64,000 bases of DNA from Panopea generosa (Eukaryota > Mollusca > Bivalvia > Adapedonta > Hiatellidae): the NCBI GenBank assembly GCA_029582155.1, contig CM055912.1, positions 2,604,001 through 2,668,000 of the forward strand, read 5' to 3'. Shown here one piece after another: positions 1 through 13,269 of the stretch (within the stretch, counting starts at the first letter, position 1; each line of letters starts with the position of its first letter). The position numbers and the translations under genes were made by a program. The notes beneath the pieces were generated by a model. It was not told the origin of the DNA and ran no database searches. It saw only the letters and a list, made by a program, of their open reading frames with translations.

Positions 1-930
1 CCGGGTATAAAATAACAAAATAATCGGATGTAAAAGAAGAAATTATCCGGATGTAAAATAACAAATTATCCGCGTGTAAAATAACAAATTATCCGGATGT
101 AAAATAACAAAATATCTGGATGAAAAATAACAAATTAATGGGATGTAAAATAACAAATTATCCGGATGTAAAATACAAATAATCGGATGTAAAATAACAA
201 ATTATCTGGATGTAAAATAACAAATCATCCGGATGTAAAATAACAAATTATCCGGGTATAAAATAAAAAAATAATCGGATGAAAAATAACAAATTATCCG
301 GATGTAAAATAACAAATTAATGGGATGTTAAATAACAACTTATCTGGATGTAAAATAATAAATTATCTGGATGTAAAATAACAAATTATCGTGATGTAAA
401 ATAACAAAAAATAACAAATTATCCGGATGTAAAATAACAAAAAATAACAAATTATCCGGATGTAAAATAACAAATTATTCGGACGTAGAATAACAAACTA
501 TCTGGATGTAAAATAATAAAAAAAAACAAATTATCCGGATGTTAAATAACAAATTATCCGAATGTAAAATAATAAAACTAACAAACTATCCGGATGTAAA
601 ATAATAAAAATAACAAATTATCCGTATGTAAAACATAAAAAAACAACAAATTATCCGGATGTAAAATAACAAATGATCCGAATGTAAAATATCAAATTAT
701 TCGGATGTAGAATAACAATTTATATGTTTGTAAAAAAACAAACTATTCGGATGTAGAATAACATATCCGGATGTAAAATAACAAAAAAATCGGATGTTAA
801 ATAACAAATTATCCGGATGTAAAATTACTAATTATCTGGATGTAAAATAGCAAATTTTTATCCGGGTATAAAAAAACAAAATAAGCGGATGTAAAATAAC
901 AAATTATACGGATGTTAAATAACAAAATAT
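1..930. repeat. 23-bp tandem satellite, truncated by window edge
   Basis: About 35-40 imperfect copies of a 23-bp A+T-rich unit containing 'ttatccggatgtaaaataac'. Copies differ by point changes (gggt/ggat, ccg/ctg) and by small expansions such as a duplicated 'aaaataac'. The array is already in progress at base 1, so its true left end lies outside the window. No coding potential is seen. Confidence 0.95.
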
Positions 931-1974
931 GCTGAAATTCAACTTTGGGTTGTATTAATTCACATTATGTTAAGCCACTTTTTGTAGATAGTTCGATAGT
1001 CAGTATGTGCTCAACTCTTTAATAATATAGTTTGTCAGTAAGATAACAAAGAATTCGCTGTCTTCATGATGCATCTATCAAAGAGTCTTGCATTTCGTTT
1101 CGACAAAATACAAACGAATAGACATAGCCATTATTACATTATTTTTGTATTTTAAGAAACACTCTGTGCCAATAACGTTGACAATCTTCCATCATCCTTC
1201 ATCCCGTTTTCTCCGTTATTGTTATGCCTCCAACATTCTACGTCCGCCTGCGCTTCTGACAATTTTGTCAGCATTACTTCTCCAAAACATCTCAACTGAC
1301 TTTCATCAAACCTGCTAAGGACTATTAGTATGACGTCCAGTCGTGCATATCGTCATTGTGTCCCGGTCGATTTGGCAGAGTAACGGTTATATTTCATGAA
1401 TCTGTGTCACACTGTGAGTTATAGTCCTTCTACACTGTTGGCTTCTAAACGTGCCAGGGAGAACCAGACTAAGTATGAAAACTAACCTCAATTGTCGTCG
1501 TCTTTACTGGTCCTTCAATTTTTGGTTTATTTACGATAATTTAATTTCTGTTTTGGTAACTGTTCATCTCATTTTATAATCAGCTCTACTCTCAAGAAAT
1601 TCCTCAACCATTGGCCAAACATGCAAACAAGTATCAGTATGGAGTCAGCTGCGCATACCGTTGTTTTCTGGCAGTACGTATGCAGCTCTTACGTTAGTCA
1701 AATCCCATTGCTAAAATAAAGCTACATGCAGAGAGGGAATATTCGTGTTGACATGAACATTTGGATTTCTCTCCAGAAAAAAACCACAACATATTTAATC
1801 TTTAAAGTCTCTATACTTTTCTCACTTAAAGGCCATTTACCACTTACCACCGAGATCGTTTACTGAGGCCATTTACGACTTACAACCGATGTCGTATACG
1901 GAGGATACGGAAATACCCGATGTTTCACGATTGTTACCGGGGTCGTTATTTCTAGCCCATCTCGGTGCTATCAT
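931..1974. other. Intergenic, no gene recognised
   Basis: A single-copy-looking, A+T-rich stretch. Open frames are short (the longest is 76 codons at 1,088-1,318), low in complexity and resemble no family I know. Short related phrases ('ggccatttac' with 'cttac') recur near 1,831 and 1,864 but do not form an array. Confidence 0.5.
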
Positions 1975-2100
1975 GTGAGAAAGTTTGCTAGTTATTTGCC
2001 GAAGATCTCGTTTCATTCTGAGGTGTCTTTTTCCACTATTGAAACTGAACATGCCATACGCAACCCATTATGTGCTAAGATAGTTTGAAACCTTATTCCA
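1975..2100 (+). repeat. SINE fragment (family 2, body only)
   Basis: The phrase 'gagaaagtttgctagtta' near 1,978 is identical to the SINE body that follows a tRNA-like head at 18,436. It is followed by a 'ctgaggtgt...ccac.att.aactg' stretch also present in the copy at 30.1 kb. The tRNA-like head is missing, so this is a 5'-truncated copy. Confidence 0.6.
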
Positions 2101-4309
2101 TAACTACAATAGTAACTGTTGTTGTTTTTGTTGTTGTTGTTGTTTTTTTTTGTTGTTTTTTTTTTTGAGTTACCAAATGGCAGCCTTTTTATTTTCATTT
2201 TCACATAAACAAGTAACATTTTACACATAGCAATATACATTTAAAAACAGGAGCAATATAATTCAGATGTAATGTAAAGGATAGAGAGAGAGTTAAAATT
2301 TTATTAAATGCCATTTCCTATTATGCGTTTCTAGTTTGGATCTCGCTTGAGCTAAGATTTGTTCTATGATTTTAAATTCTCTTAAATATCTAATACAGTT
2401 GTCAAAGTAAGTGTTGAACAATATTTAAGATATATATCTGGTCCCATACAAGATTGGCATATGTATGTGTGTATCTATAACTTATACAATGTGATTAGTG
2501 CTTATCTCGTTTTATTGCGACAAAATATTGATGCAAGGCACCAAGCCATTCAACGTCATTTATTATATGGTTGCTAGGCATCAAGTCAGCCATTATATGG
2601 TTGCTAGGCATCAAGTCATTCATTATATATATAATATAAATATGTAATATATTGTAAGAGGTTAGTTGTGATGTCGAACAAGACATTCAAATTATAATAC
2701 TTTCTGTATATATTATAATTTTAATGTAAAACAACGTTACTTATTTTGATAGCACATTGTTAGATAATTGTGTATTTATTCTATCACTTGATGTTTGTAT
2801 GTTTTCCATATAGGAGTAAATAAAGAAAAACTAACAGTTTTGCTGCAAAATTATTTTTGTTTTATCCATTGTACAACGTTTATTTACTATAGTTATTTCA
2901 TTTGAATATAACCGAAAATCAACCCAAGCCAGTATTCATTTCTGTTTTTAGATGTCACCAGATACATAAATGTTTTATATCTCATTATCTGCCTTGTTTA
3001 TAGCACATAACTCGTCAAAATAATGTGAATACGTGGGATATCACATCCATGCGTCTGTGCTGTGATAATTCATAGATATACGACTTTCTTACATAGAGTT
3101 GTGCTGTTGTTTTCAGACCATCAGCCATCTATCTCTTAGGCAGTCAAACATTACTTTCCATTATTCCTAAACTCTTCGGCAAATGATGGAGCCTTGTAGG
3201 AAGTATTAGTATACAACATCGTGATTGGTATTCCGGTTCGGACGTTACAATGGCAGTTAGGGTACTTCGCCAATCACCATGAATATCTACAAAAATGTGA
3301 CAAAAGAATGTGACATAAATGTGACACGGGTTTATATATCACTGTTGATCACTATACATCAGCCAGCTTAATTGACGCGTATTCCACTGTTATACACAAT
3401 AGACAAGGATGTTGCTAAGAACCTATTAATAACAATAATGATAATCAGTATAGTATCTGAATTAAGGTAATGATAGCATTTCATCAGTATAACGAAGTAC
3501 ATGTAACGTCCCAAAATATAAGACAAAGATAGTGATTTAACGACCAGTTACAGTCGCCGTGAGGCTGACAATGTGACAATAATGAAAATGTATATGATTT
3601 TAATTAAGAAAGGTCTGAATTCCAATAATAAATTTATTCCAAGATCTGATTACCTTCATATGGTATGGCGAGACGCCTTGGTGTTATTAACACAGCGGAT
3701 GGATTTGAATGCAAAATGCTCCAAATCTAATACATACTTTCTTCATGCTTGGGAGCACAGGCACTAGTATCGGTGTTTCGATTTACCTGACCTCCAAAAA
3801 AAAAAAAAAAAAAAAAAAAAACCAGCAAAAAACATAACTCTTACCCCACCCACCCAAGAACTATCCCATAGACGAAATATTATGCTTACAGATGTATATC
3901 TTTGAACGGAAAGTTTATGCACGATTTATCTTTTTCGAACTGAACACAATCCTGTAGCGATGTGACTGTGGGTGCTGCCGTCTTTCTTTGCACATATGGA
4001 CAAAAACATTTTTTTTTGTAATACTTCTAATTCTTTCAGTAGATACAAACTTAATACTAGACTATATTGATGTTTGAGTATATCTACCTTTTTATTGTTC
4101 CTTACAGGTTTAACTTTTTGTTAGATAATTTCCCAGAGAAAATCACCGATTTCTACCGTTTTGAGAGGAAAATCTACTCGTATCTCCGAGGTTGTTTTGT
4201 AAGACGGCGGAAATGGCCTAGCGATGTTCCAATTACCTTGGGCGATATTGAATTATCTAAGCCTGGTTAAAGTGCAGATATCTGTTAAGCGAGACATTTG
4301 AATATGTTG
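2101..4309. other. Intergenic with low-complexity tracts, no gene recognised
   Basis: Contains a GTT/T-rich tract (about 2,116-2,166), a twofold repeat of roughly 33 bp carrying 'tatggttgctaggcatcaag' (about 2,565-2,625), and a run of about 26 A at 3,796-3,821 that may be a retroposon tail. Open frames here are at most 75 codons. One is simply the translated GTT tract (poly-Asn/Lys), so none is called. Confidence 0.5.
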
Positions 4310-4545
4310 GGCCCGGTAAGCTCAATTTACAACACATCTGACTATAAATAAGCTCGCTAGTTAAAATATTCACCCTACCACAGTCTCCATGATATTAATA
4401 TACGACATTAAATTCGTTTGTAACCACTGATTCAAGTCGGAAAAGTATCAGGTACTTGCAGAGATGGGTGAGCTCCAGTATTTGTTAACTTTCCAGGATT
4501 TTAAGAAAGAACATTGAAGTTATGTTAATATATAAAAATTACACC
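4310..4545 (+). repeat. SINE copy (family 1), degraded
   Basis: Shares the family-1 body with copies at 23.4, 31.0 and 53.7 kb: a tract about a 'gatat.tacgacatt' phrase, then 'ccactgattcaagt', then 'atcaggtacttgcagaga' and 'ggtgagctc'. The upstream tRNA-like part ('gggcccggtaagctca') is badly decayed. Boundaries are approximate. Confidence 0.6.
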
Positions 4546-5059
4546 AGTGCTCAGTTATTATGCAATAACTAAGGAAAATGAGACAGTCACCATATATTTT
4601 TTTTAGATCACCTCTTAATAGATCAATTAAAATTTGACATATTAGTTTCCATTAGTCCTCACTTCAATATAACGTTATTTTATCACGACAAATTGTCTTT
4701 TTCGTGTTTGTGCAGGTCAGAAAGTAGATCGATGTTTTCTTAGGGAAGTCTAGTTAATATACGGAAAGTGCGAACACATTTAGTTAAAAACAAAAAAGCA
4801 AATGTATTGGGACGATACATCAAACATATGTGAGTAAGTTACTACTGTCTTGCCACAGAGCTGGCTGTGGTGATATCGTTAGAACTTTCCTTTAGCATAC
4901 AGGTAGTTTCTATTCAATCCTCTCTGCTGAGGTCACTGATTTTTCTTTGCAATAGTCTGGCTCATGTTAGAATTTTTAAAATATGTAAATTTAGCAACTT
5001 TTGAGAATTTCCTTCCCCCCACAATTGGAATGCTCCCATGCACATATGTGTGCTTAGGT
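4546..5059. other. Intergenic, nothing recognised
   Basis: No gene, tandem array or mobile element was recognised on either strand. Confidence 0.4.
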
Positions 5060-5395
5060 TAGTTGTTGTTGTTGTTGTTGTTGTATGGTATTTAGCGTCG
5101 CTTTCAACACTTTTTCAGTCATATCGCAACGGTGTCTACTTGAGACAGTAATCTGAGCGCTGTCACACTGAAGTATCAGGCCGCAGACACATGATATGAC
5201 ACCCCACCCAGTCACATTAAACTGACACCGGGCCGACCAGTACTAGAACTTTCCTCTAAATGCTAAGCGTCAAGCGAGGAAGCTTCTAATACCATTTTAA
5301 AAGTCTGCGGTATGTCCCGGTCGGGGATCGAACCCACGACCTTCCGCATGCGAGGCGAACGCTCTACCACTAGACCACGCTGCGGTCTGCTGAGG
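5060..5395 (-). repeat. Full-length tRNA-derived SINE with (AAC)n tail (family 4)
   Basis: On the minus strand a tRNA-like head (about 5,395 to 5,318) has an A-box-like 'tggtctagtggtagagcg' and a perfect B-box 'ggttcgatcc'. A unique body of about 230 bp follows, then a tail of about six AAC units (GTT on the plus strand, 5,064-5,082). Head, body and short tandem tail are the architecture of tRNA-derived SINEs. An open frame spanning the head is a by-product. A real tRNA is unlikely because the flanking acceptor arms do not pair properly and the SINE body follows directly. Confidence 0.8.
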
Positions 5396-6990
5396 TAATA
5401 GATCTTTATTATTATTTGATATATTACCTGTGCTTGTACATGTTTTTTTCTACAGGACACACAGAAACATACCTGTTTTATTAATTCAGTTCATGCAGTA
5501 GCCCAGCGGTGATCTTGGAAATAAAGGAGTTGGTGAGTCCCTGCCACACAGTCTTGATAACATCAGAACTAAAAAACTAAAAACAATCATGTTTAAAATA
5601 GAAGAAACTGTTTCCCTGATATTTCAGCTGCCAGACATCGCAGAAATAGGTGACAGTTTAGACGTTTTGAAATAGACTGTTCAATGTTTTTCAGTTTGGT
5701 GGACACTCCAACCGGATTACTCGGTTGTGTTCGTTTTCCAATTGCACAGGGAACAGTCGTTTTTCAAAATCATAGCTTTGTAGTTCTCCTTTTCTTCTTT
5801 ATTGCAGCGATTTATTTATTTCTATCCTACTGAAATGGTTAAACCGTTACTTACATAAAGGGAGGTAATTAATAGTATATAGTCTACCTAATTACCTAAT
5901 TTTTAGTCTAAATACAGTCATATGTATGATATAATCATTTGTTGAACATTGCGTTAAATGTACAGTAAAAGCAAATACTAAACATTTGATGATATGTGAT
6001 TTCTAGCCAATTTTTCTTTTCCACTTATACTAGGCTGACATCGTGGTAAGACTGGTAACATAGTATTACTCTACGTATTGATATGAACCATAAATCTGTC
6101 ACATGTTTTCTTTTTTCTGTTTATAATTGTTTATAAAAGCAGGGAATTCTATGCCTGTCCCACAGTTCATAGCAATTAATCGCTTACTAAACTATGACGT
6201 CATTCAAACTTCCCTGAAGCAGTTAACCAATCAGCTTGCTCGTACAATTGCTAATAACGGACCCATTTGGGAGAGCTGGGTTCGTTCTACAGACCAATAA
6301 TTGCATATCTTGGACAAATGAAGAATTTAAGTCCAGAAACATGCTGTTGGTTTTAATATTTCTAACCAATATTGAAAAACTTAAGGTATTCAAATTGATT
6401 GAGGGAATGTCTGTTTTGAACGATCCTTAATCTATAATAATGATAATTGTATACGTATTATAGTGCATATCTCCAAAAACAGGAATCCTAATGAAAATAT
6501 CATTGGTGCTTGTTTTTGCTGACGTGCCTTTGGTATAACAGCTGTCATCGATATTGGTCGACTAATATTAACAAAAAGAAAAGAAATGATAAATTCATTT
6601 TTATTTCTTCGTTTATTTTATATTCACGATATTGAATTATTATCACCAAACGGTAGCGTGCGTGTTAGGAGATTTTAATAATGGATGGGAATTAGCATTA
6701 AAGACATCAAGCAAAACCGTTGTAGACAACTTCTTTTTAATTGTTGTTGCTGACTGTGTGAGTTAGTCTAGTAGACAAATCTATATTGGAAATCTTTATT
6801 AAGTTCTATTGATAAAAATGTCCTGGAAAATTGAAAAATTAACACATTTTTACATTAAGTTAAATGGACATGCGCACTGCGAATCCTCAACATTTTTGTA
6901 TTTATGGAACCGAATTACTTTGTCTAACACACTTGAATTATATGTCTGCATGAAACCGAAAATCATCAAATTGGTATGGTGAGATTAACT
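5396..6990. other. Intergenic, nothing recognised
   Basis: A+T-rich with no open frame above 65 codons and no recognisable domain. No tandem repeat until the 62-bp array starts near 6,991. Confidence 0.5.
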
Positions 6991-9900
6991 ATATTGTTGC
7001 AGTATTCATATATAAAACTGCAGAAAGGCCTAAAAAGTATGAACATCCTTACTTATATTGTTGCAGTATTCATATATAAAACTGCAGAAAGGTCTAAAAA
7101 GTATGAACATCCTTACTTAAATTGTTGCAGTATTCACATATAAAACTGCAGAAAGGCCTAAAAAATATGAACATCCTTACTTATATTGTTGCAGTATGCA
7201 TATATAAAACTGCAGAAAGGACTAAAAAGTATGAACATCCTTACTTAAATTGTTGCAGTATTCACATATAAAACTGCAGAAAGGCCTAAAAAATATGAAC
7301 ATCCTTACTTATATTGTTGCAGTATACATATATAAAACTGCAGAAAGGACTAAAAAATATGAACATCCTTAATCATATTGTTGGAGTATTCACATATAAA
7401 ACTGCAGAAAGGCCTAAAATAGATGAACATCCTTACTTATATTGTTGCAGTATATATACATAAAACTGCAGAAAGGACTAAATAATATGAACATCTTTAA
7501 TAATATTGTTGCAGTATGCATATATAAAACTGCAGAAAGGCCTGAAAATATAAACATCCTTAATTATATTGATGCAGTATGCATATATAAAACTGCAGAA
7601 AGGACTAAAACATACGAACAACATTAATTATATTGATGAAGTATGCATATACAAAACTGCAGAAAGGCATAAAATATGAACATCCTTAATTATATTGTTG
7701 CAGTATACATATATAAAACTGCAGAAAAGCCTAAAATATGAACATCCTTAATTATATTGTTGCAGTATGCATATATTCAACTGTAGAAAAGCCTTAAATA
7801 TGAACATCCTTAATTATATTGTTGCAGTATGCATATATAAAATGCAGAAAGGCCTCAAAATATGAACATCCTTAATTATATTATTGCAGTTATCATATAT
7901 AAAACTGCAGACAGGCCTAAAATATGAACATCCTTGAATATTTTGTTGCAGTATACATATATAAAACTGCAGAAAGGCCTAAAATATGAACATCCTTAAT
8001 TATATTGTTGCAGTATGCATATATTAAACTGTACAAAGGCCTCAAAATATGAACATCCTTAATTATATTGTTGCAGTATGCATATATAAAACTGCAGAAA
8101 GGCCTAAAATATGAACATCATTAATTATATTGTTGCAGTATGCATATATAAAACTGCAGAAAGGCCTAAAATATGAACATTCTTAATTTTATTGTTGCAG
8201 TATGCATATATATAAAATGCAGAAAGGCCTAAAATATGAACATCCTTTATTATATTGTTGCAGTATACATATATAAAACTACAAAATGGACTAGAAATAT
8301 GAACATCCTTAATTTTATTGTTGCATATACAAAACTGCAGAAAGACCTAAAATATGAACATCCTTAATATATATCGTGCAGTATGCATATATAAAACTAA
8401 AAAAAGGCCTGAAAAAATGAACATCCTTAATTATATTGTTGCAGTATGCACATATAAAAACTGCAGAAAGGCCTAAAAAATATGAACATCATTAATTATA
8501 TTGTTGCAGTATGCATATATAAAAAATGCAGAAAGGCCTAACATATGAACATCCTTAATATATATCGTGCAGTATGCATATATAAAACTTAAAAAGGCCT
8601 AAAAATATGAACATCCTTAATTATATTGTTGCAGTATGCACATATAAAAACTGCAGAAAGGCCTAAAAATATGAACATCCTTAATTATATTGTTGCAGTA
8701 TGCATATATATAAAATGCAGAAAGGCCTCAAAATATGAACATCCTTAATTATATTATTGCAGTATGCATATATAAAACTGCAGAAAGGCCTAAAAAATGA
8801 ACATTCTTGATTATATTGTTGCAGTATACATATATAAAACTGCAGAAAGGCCTAAATTATGAACATCCTTAATTATATTGTTGCAGTATACGTATATAAA
8901 ACTGCAGAAAGTCCTAAAATATGAACATCATTAATTATATTTTGCAGTATGCATATATAAAACAGCAGAAAGGCCCAAATTATGAACATCCTTAATTATA
9001 TTGTTGCAGTATACGTATATAAAACTGCAGAAAGGCCTTAAATATGACCATCATTAATTATATTGTTGCAGTATGCATATATAAAACTGCAGAAAGGCCT
9101 AAAATATGAACATCCTTAATTATATTGTTGCAGTATGCATATATATAAAATGGAGAAAGGCCTAAAATATGAACATCCTTAATTATATTGTTGCAGTATG
9201 CATATATACAACTGAAGAAAGGCCTAAAATATGAACATCCTTAATTATATTATTGCAGTATGTATATATAAAACTGCAGAAAGCCTAAAAATGAACATCC
9301 TTGATTTTATTATTGCAGTATGCATATATATAAAATGCAGAAAGGCCTAAAATATGAACATCATTAATTATATTGTTGCAGTATACATATATAAAACTAC
9401 AAAATGGACTAAAAAAAAGAACATCCTTAATTTTATTTTTGCATATATAAAACTGCAGTAAGGCATAAAATATGAACATCCTTAATTATATTGTTGCAGT
9501 ATGCATTGATAAAAAATGCAGAAAGGCCTCAAAATATGAACATCCTTAATTATATTGTTGCAGTATGCACATATAAAATTACAAAAAGGCCTTAAAATAT
9601 GAACATCCTTATTTATATTGTTGCAGTATGCATATATAAAACTACAAAAAGGCCTAAAAATATGAACATCCTTAATTATATTGTTGCAGTATGCACATAT
9701 AAAAACTGCAGAAAGGCCTAAAAATATGAACATCCTCAATTATAGTGTTGCAGTATGCATATATAAAACTGCATAAAGGCTTAAAATATGAACATCCTTA
9801 ATTATATTGCTGCAGTATACGTATATAAAACTGCATAAAGGCTTAAAATATGAACATCCTTAATTATATTGTTGCAGTATGCATATATAAAACTGCATAA

Positions 9901-10590
9901 AGGCTTAAAAATATGAACATCCTTAATTATATTGTTGCAGTATGCACATATAAAAACTGCAGAAAGACCTAAAAATATGAACATCCTCAATTATAGTGTT
10001 GCAGTATGCATATATAAAACTGCATAAAGGCTTAAAATATGAACATCCTTAATTATATTGTTGCAGTATACGTATATAAAACTGCATAAAGGCTTAAAAT
10101 ATGAACATCCTTAATTATATTGTTGCAGTATGCATATATAAAACTGCATAAAGGCTTAAAATATGAACATCCTTAATTATATTGTTGCAGTATGCATATA
10201 TAAAACTGCAGAAAGGCCTAAAAATATGAACATCCTTAATTATATTGTTGCAGTATGCATATATAATACTGCAGAAAGGACTAAATAATATGAACATCCT
10301 TAAATATATTATTGCAGTATGCATATATAAAACTGCATGAAGGCTTAAAAATATGAACATCCTAAAAATATGAACATCCTTAATTATATTGTTGCAGTAT
10401 GCATATATAAAACTGCATAAAGGCTTAAAAATATGAACATCCTAAAAATATGAACATCGTTAATTATATTGTTGCAGTATGCATATATAAAACTGCATAA
10501 AGGCTTAAAAATATGAACATCCTAAAAATATGAACATCGTTAATTATATTGTTGCTGTATGCATAGATAAAACTGCAGAAAGGCAGATAC
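6991..10590. repeat. 62-bp satellite array, about 57 copies
   Basis: The unit reads through 'ttgttgcagtatgcatatat', then 'aaaactgcagaaaggcctaa', then 'atgaacatccttaattat'. Early copies (7.0-7.5 kb) carry the variant 'attcatatata' and 'cttactta'. Later copies carry 'tgcatatata' and 'cttaatta'. Near 10,340-10,540 a partial unit ('aaatatgaacatcct') is itself duplicated three times. Frames of 60-85 codons on both strands (for example 9,482-9,739 minus) are translations of the repeat, with about 21 residues per unit, and are not genes. Confidence 0.95.
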
Positions 10591-11100
10591 AGTATGTCAA
10601 TGCCCCAACATATTTGAAGACATTTCGCATATTATATTTCGGCATAATGCAGGCTATGATACAGAACAACACATATATAAATACAGAACTTTTATAGTAT
10701 TTCTACATGACGTATATATGAAGATTAAATATAACAGTAGATCTATAAATTATTTTTTTTCTAAATAAATATTATACGAGTCTGAAATACGCCAGACAAG
10801 TATGTATAAAAATGTTTTAACAATATTTCTGAATGATGCATATTATATGAAACTGAAATACCAAAATGAATATGAATAACTTTACTGATAATTCTATACG
10901 ATGCATACATCAACCTGTAACACATAATATTAATCATGTTTCTCCATGGTGCATATATAAAATGAAACTGACATACACCAATGTGCATAAATACTTTGAA
11001 AATCTGCGTGATGATTTCTTTTTAAAATGAAGTACCCAAGCTTGGATGTGAGGCTTCAGTTATATTTCTGCATTATACAGTATCCATAAAAAACTATTGA
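10591..11100. repeat. Degenerate tandem repeats flanking the 62-bp array
   Basis: The phrases 'tttctgaatgatgcatatta', 'attctatacgatgcataca', 'tttctccatggtgcatatat' and 'ttctacatgacgtatatatg' recur at roughly 60-120 bp intervals, each followed by a 'ga-aactgaaatac'-like stretch. These look like old, diverged monomers, perhaps ancestral to or unequally related to the neighbouring 62-bp unit. The relation is inferred from the shared 'tgcatatataaaa' and 'aactg' parts only. Confidence 0.5.
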
Positions 11101-11469
11101 TGATAAACATTGTTCCTGAAATATGTGCACCAGACAGTTAACACCGTGGATATACCAATATTGCGATTTATGTTTTCGACCGAGACGGTACTCGCTCCTA
11201 AGTTAACGACCGAGTTATACGGTTTTCCACCGAGATGTAATGTCTTCGGCAGACGAATTTTATCAGGGTTATTGACTTTGAAGGTATTTTTTTTCATGAA
11301 ATAAATATAAAAATACACGATATTAGTTGCAAAAGTTTAAAATACATAAATAGACGTTAAATGAATTTCATAGGTATTATTTTTATGGTTTGTTTTTGTT
11401 GTTATTGTATTATATTTATCGACGATCACTAGCGGTATTGCAAAAACTTCGTTTTCATTAAGAAAATTT
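11101..11469. other. Intergenic, nothing recognised
   Basis: Open frames of 64-74 codons exist on both strands over 11,094-11,318, but they mirror each other and match no known family. Confidence 0.4.
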
Positions 11470-11690
11470 GATTTATTTTAATATATTATATTGTATATTG
11501 CCTGTGATACGGATTTCAATGCAGTAGTTCCAATATATTCTATTGTATATTGCCTGTGATGCAGATTTCAATGCAATAGTTTCAATATATTCTATTGTAT
11601 ATTGCCTGTGATACGGATTTTAATGCAATAGTTTCAATATATTCTATTGTATATTGCCTGTGATACGGATTTCAACGTTATTGGAAAATT
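11470..11690. repeat. 52-bp tandem repeat, 4 copies
   Basis: The phrase 'attctattgtatattgcctg' followed by 'tgatacggatttcaatgcaa' recurs with 'tgcctgtgat' at 11,500, 11,551, 11,603 and 11,655, a period of about 52 bp. Confidence 0.9.
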
Positions 11691-11944
11691 GTCGGTACGG
11701 TTGTCATCATTGATTGATACAGTATTCGATACTCATTCAGGAACTGTAATTACATTTTGTTGATGAATAAAATATTTTTGCATAATATTTATGGACCATT
11801 AATGATCGATACGAGACGTTTTCACATCATGTTATACATTTTGTATGACTTGAACTGCCATATATCTACATGCATGTATATCTTCAAAAAGTGTATTGTG
11901 ACCTGTGTTTTCTTCAATCACAATCATATAGTTTAAACTTATCT

Positions 11945-12145
11945 ATTTTACGTCGATTGTGAAACAAGTTCGTACAACTTAGGCAAATCACGCTCGAGGT
12001 CTTTCTGGTTAGAACTAGTACTAAGCACATGCGGCAAAAGTGTCTTGCTCAAGGACACCACACATAGCCGTGGCGGAGGATCGAACCCATGACCATCCGA
12101 TCATGGGTTCGGTGCTCTACCACTGGACCACGTGCTCCATATGCC
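11945..12145 (-). repeat. tRNA-derived SINE (family 3)
   Basis: On the minus strand a tRNA-like head (about 12,139 to 12,068) has 'gtggtccagtggtagagca' and B-box 'ggttcgatcc'. It is followed by 'ggtgtccttgagcaagacac', 'catgtgcttagtact' and 'agacctcgagc'. The same body occurs at 43.2 kb (plus) and 50.35 kb (minus). The core 'ccttgagcaag' resembles cores seen in many metazoan tRNA-derived SINEs. The head's central part carries a self-complementary stretch ('gaacccatgatcggatggtc') unlike a normal anticodon arm, which argues against a functional tRNA. Confidence 0.75.
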
Positions 12146-12419
12146 CGTGCGTCAATTTATCCGATCTAGTCCGTTCTATAACTTTCTCATATACACAGGG
12201 ACCTTTGAAATAATATCGCTCTGGACACAGTTGTCCAACGCTCTGTTAGTTTATCCACAGGTTTAGTGAAAATTTGTAACTTCAATATTTTCTATACTTA
12301 ACGATGTTATTGCAATATGAATGCATTATTAAAAACAAAATGGCATATTTTCATATTTTTCAACAAAATGATAACCTTTAATCGTGCAAATATCAAAATA
12401 TCATGGTTTGAAAATGTCA

Positions 12420-12620
12420 CTAAACCCAGGGTTAATATAACCAAGCTTTAAACAAATGGGTCCTGGTCTATGTTCAATACAATGAGATGAAGTGTCGCGC
12501 CTAAGATCCACATGAGCCTGTTTTACCTAACCCAGGATTGAACAACTGGGCCCTGGCCTACGTTCACTACAATGAGACGAAGTGTCGCGCCTAAAGTCCA
12601 CATGGGCCTGTTTCACTTAA
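12420..12620. repeat. Direct repeat, two copies of about 90 bp
   Basis: The phrase 'gggtcctggtctatgttca' through 'gaagtgtcgcgcctaagat' (from 12,458) is repeated as 'gggccctggcctacgttca' and onward (from 12,548), a period of 90 bp. Both copies contain the unusual CpG-rich core 'gtgtcgcgcc'. Confidence 0.85.
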
Positions 12621-13001
12621 CCTCTTAGTGTGAAAAGTAAAGTTACGAAAAGTCGGAGAAACTCATGTAGTGTTTCGTTTATATCATTTTGTTACGAACT
12701 TTTGTCAGCCAAGTGTAAATAGTATATATTTTAAAATATAAAATAATGCTGCACAGACAAAACGTTCTGAGGTGTCATTTGTTTGCGTGTGGAAATCGTC
12801 AGACTTACGAAGGTCCATGTCTCAAATATGGAGGTCACACTGAGAGATTTAAGGTAAATAATAGGTACGATTTTATGTCTTCTCCACATTTTGTACACCT
12901 CTTGACAGATTTAGAAAAAGCATGGCACAAAATTCATCAAAATGTTCATCATAATCAAACGATGTGTCACACTCAAGACCAAGATGTTCTGTAGCTCAAA
13001 A
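12621..13001. other. Intergenic, one unsupported 82-codon frame
   Basis: A plus-strand frame at 12,746-12,994 has a mixed amino-acid composition with several Cys and His, but no spacing typical of a zinc finger and no family I recognise. It runs directly into the 21-bp repeat. I do not call a gene. Confidence 0.35.
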
Positions 13002-13085
13002 GTCAAGATCACATTAACAAAGGTCAAGATCACATTAACAAAGGTCAAGATCACATTAACAAAGGTCAAGATCACATTTACAAAA
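13002..13085. repeat. 21-bp tandem repeat, 4 copies
   Basis: Four copies of 'aaaggtcaagatcacattaa' plus one base, a period of 21 bp. Because 21 is a multiple of three, a translated frame shows a 7-residue repeat. This is a by-product. Confidence 0.9.
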
Positions 13086-13269
13086 GACCCATCATTTGAT
13101 AAATTAATTATTTCGTCGTATTGTTAAATCACACCGTATTTAATATGAAACTGTAATTGTATTACATAGTGTGTTCGTCACATAGTTTAAAGATTAGTGA
13201 CAACAATATTCTATTAACCAAATCCGCTTATCTGAAATGATGACATTTTATTTATAGTTAAAATCGTTC

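Noticed and set aside
1-930. CRISPR-like array
   Set aside because: The 23-bp units are directly adjacent with no unique spacers, and the sequence is eukaryotic.
5318-5395. Functional tRNA gene
   Set aside because: A- and B-boxes are good, but a SINE body and AAC tail follow directly and acceptor-stem pairing is poor.
9285-10360. Cys/Tyr-rich minus-strand frames
   Set aside because: Translations of the 62-bp satellite, with about 21 residues per unit. Frames break whenever a unit gains or loses a base.
12068-12140. Functional tRNA gene
   Set aside because: The B-box is present, but the central region is a self-complementary duplication rather than an anticodon arm, and a shared SINE body follows.
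12746-12994. Small Cys/His-rich protein
   Set aside because: Cys and His spacing fits no zinc module, there is no family resemblance, and it ends beside a 21-bp repeat.
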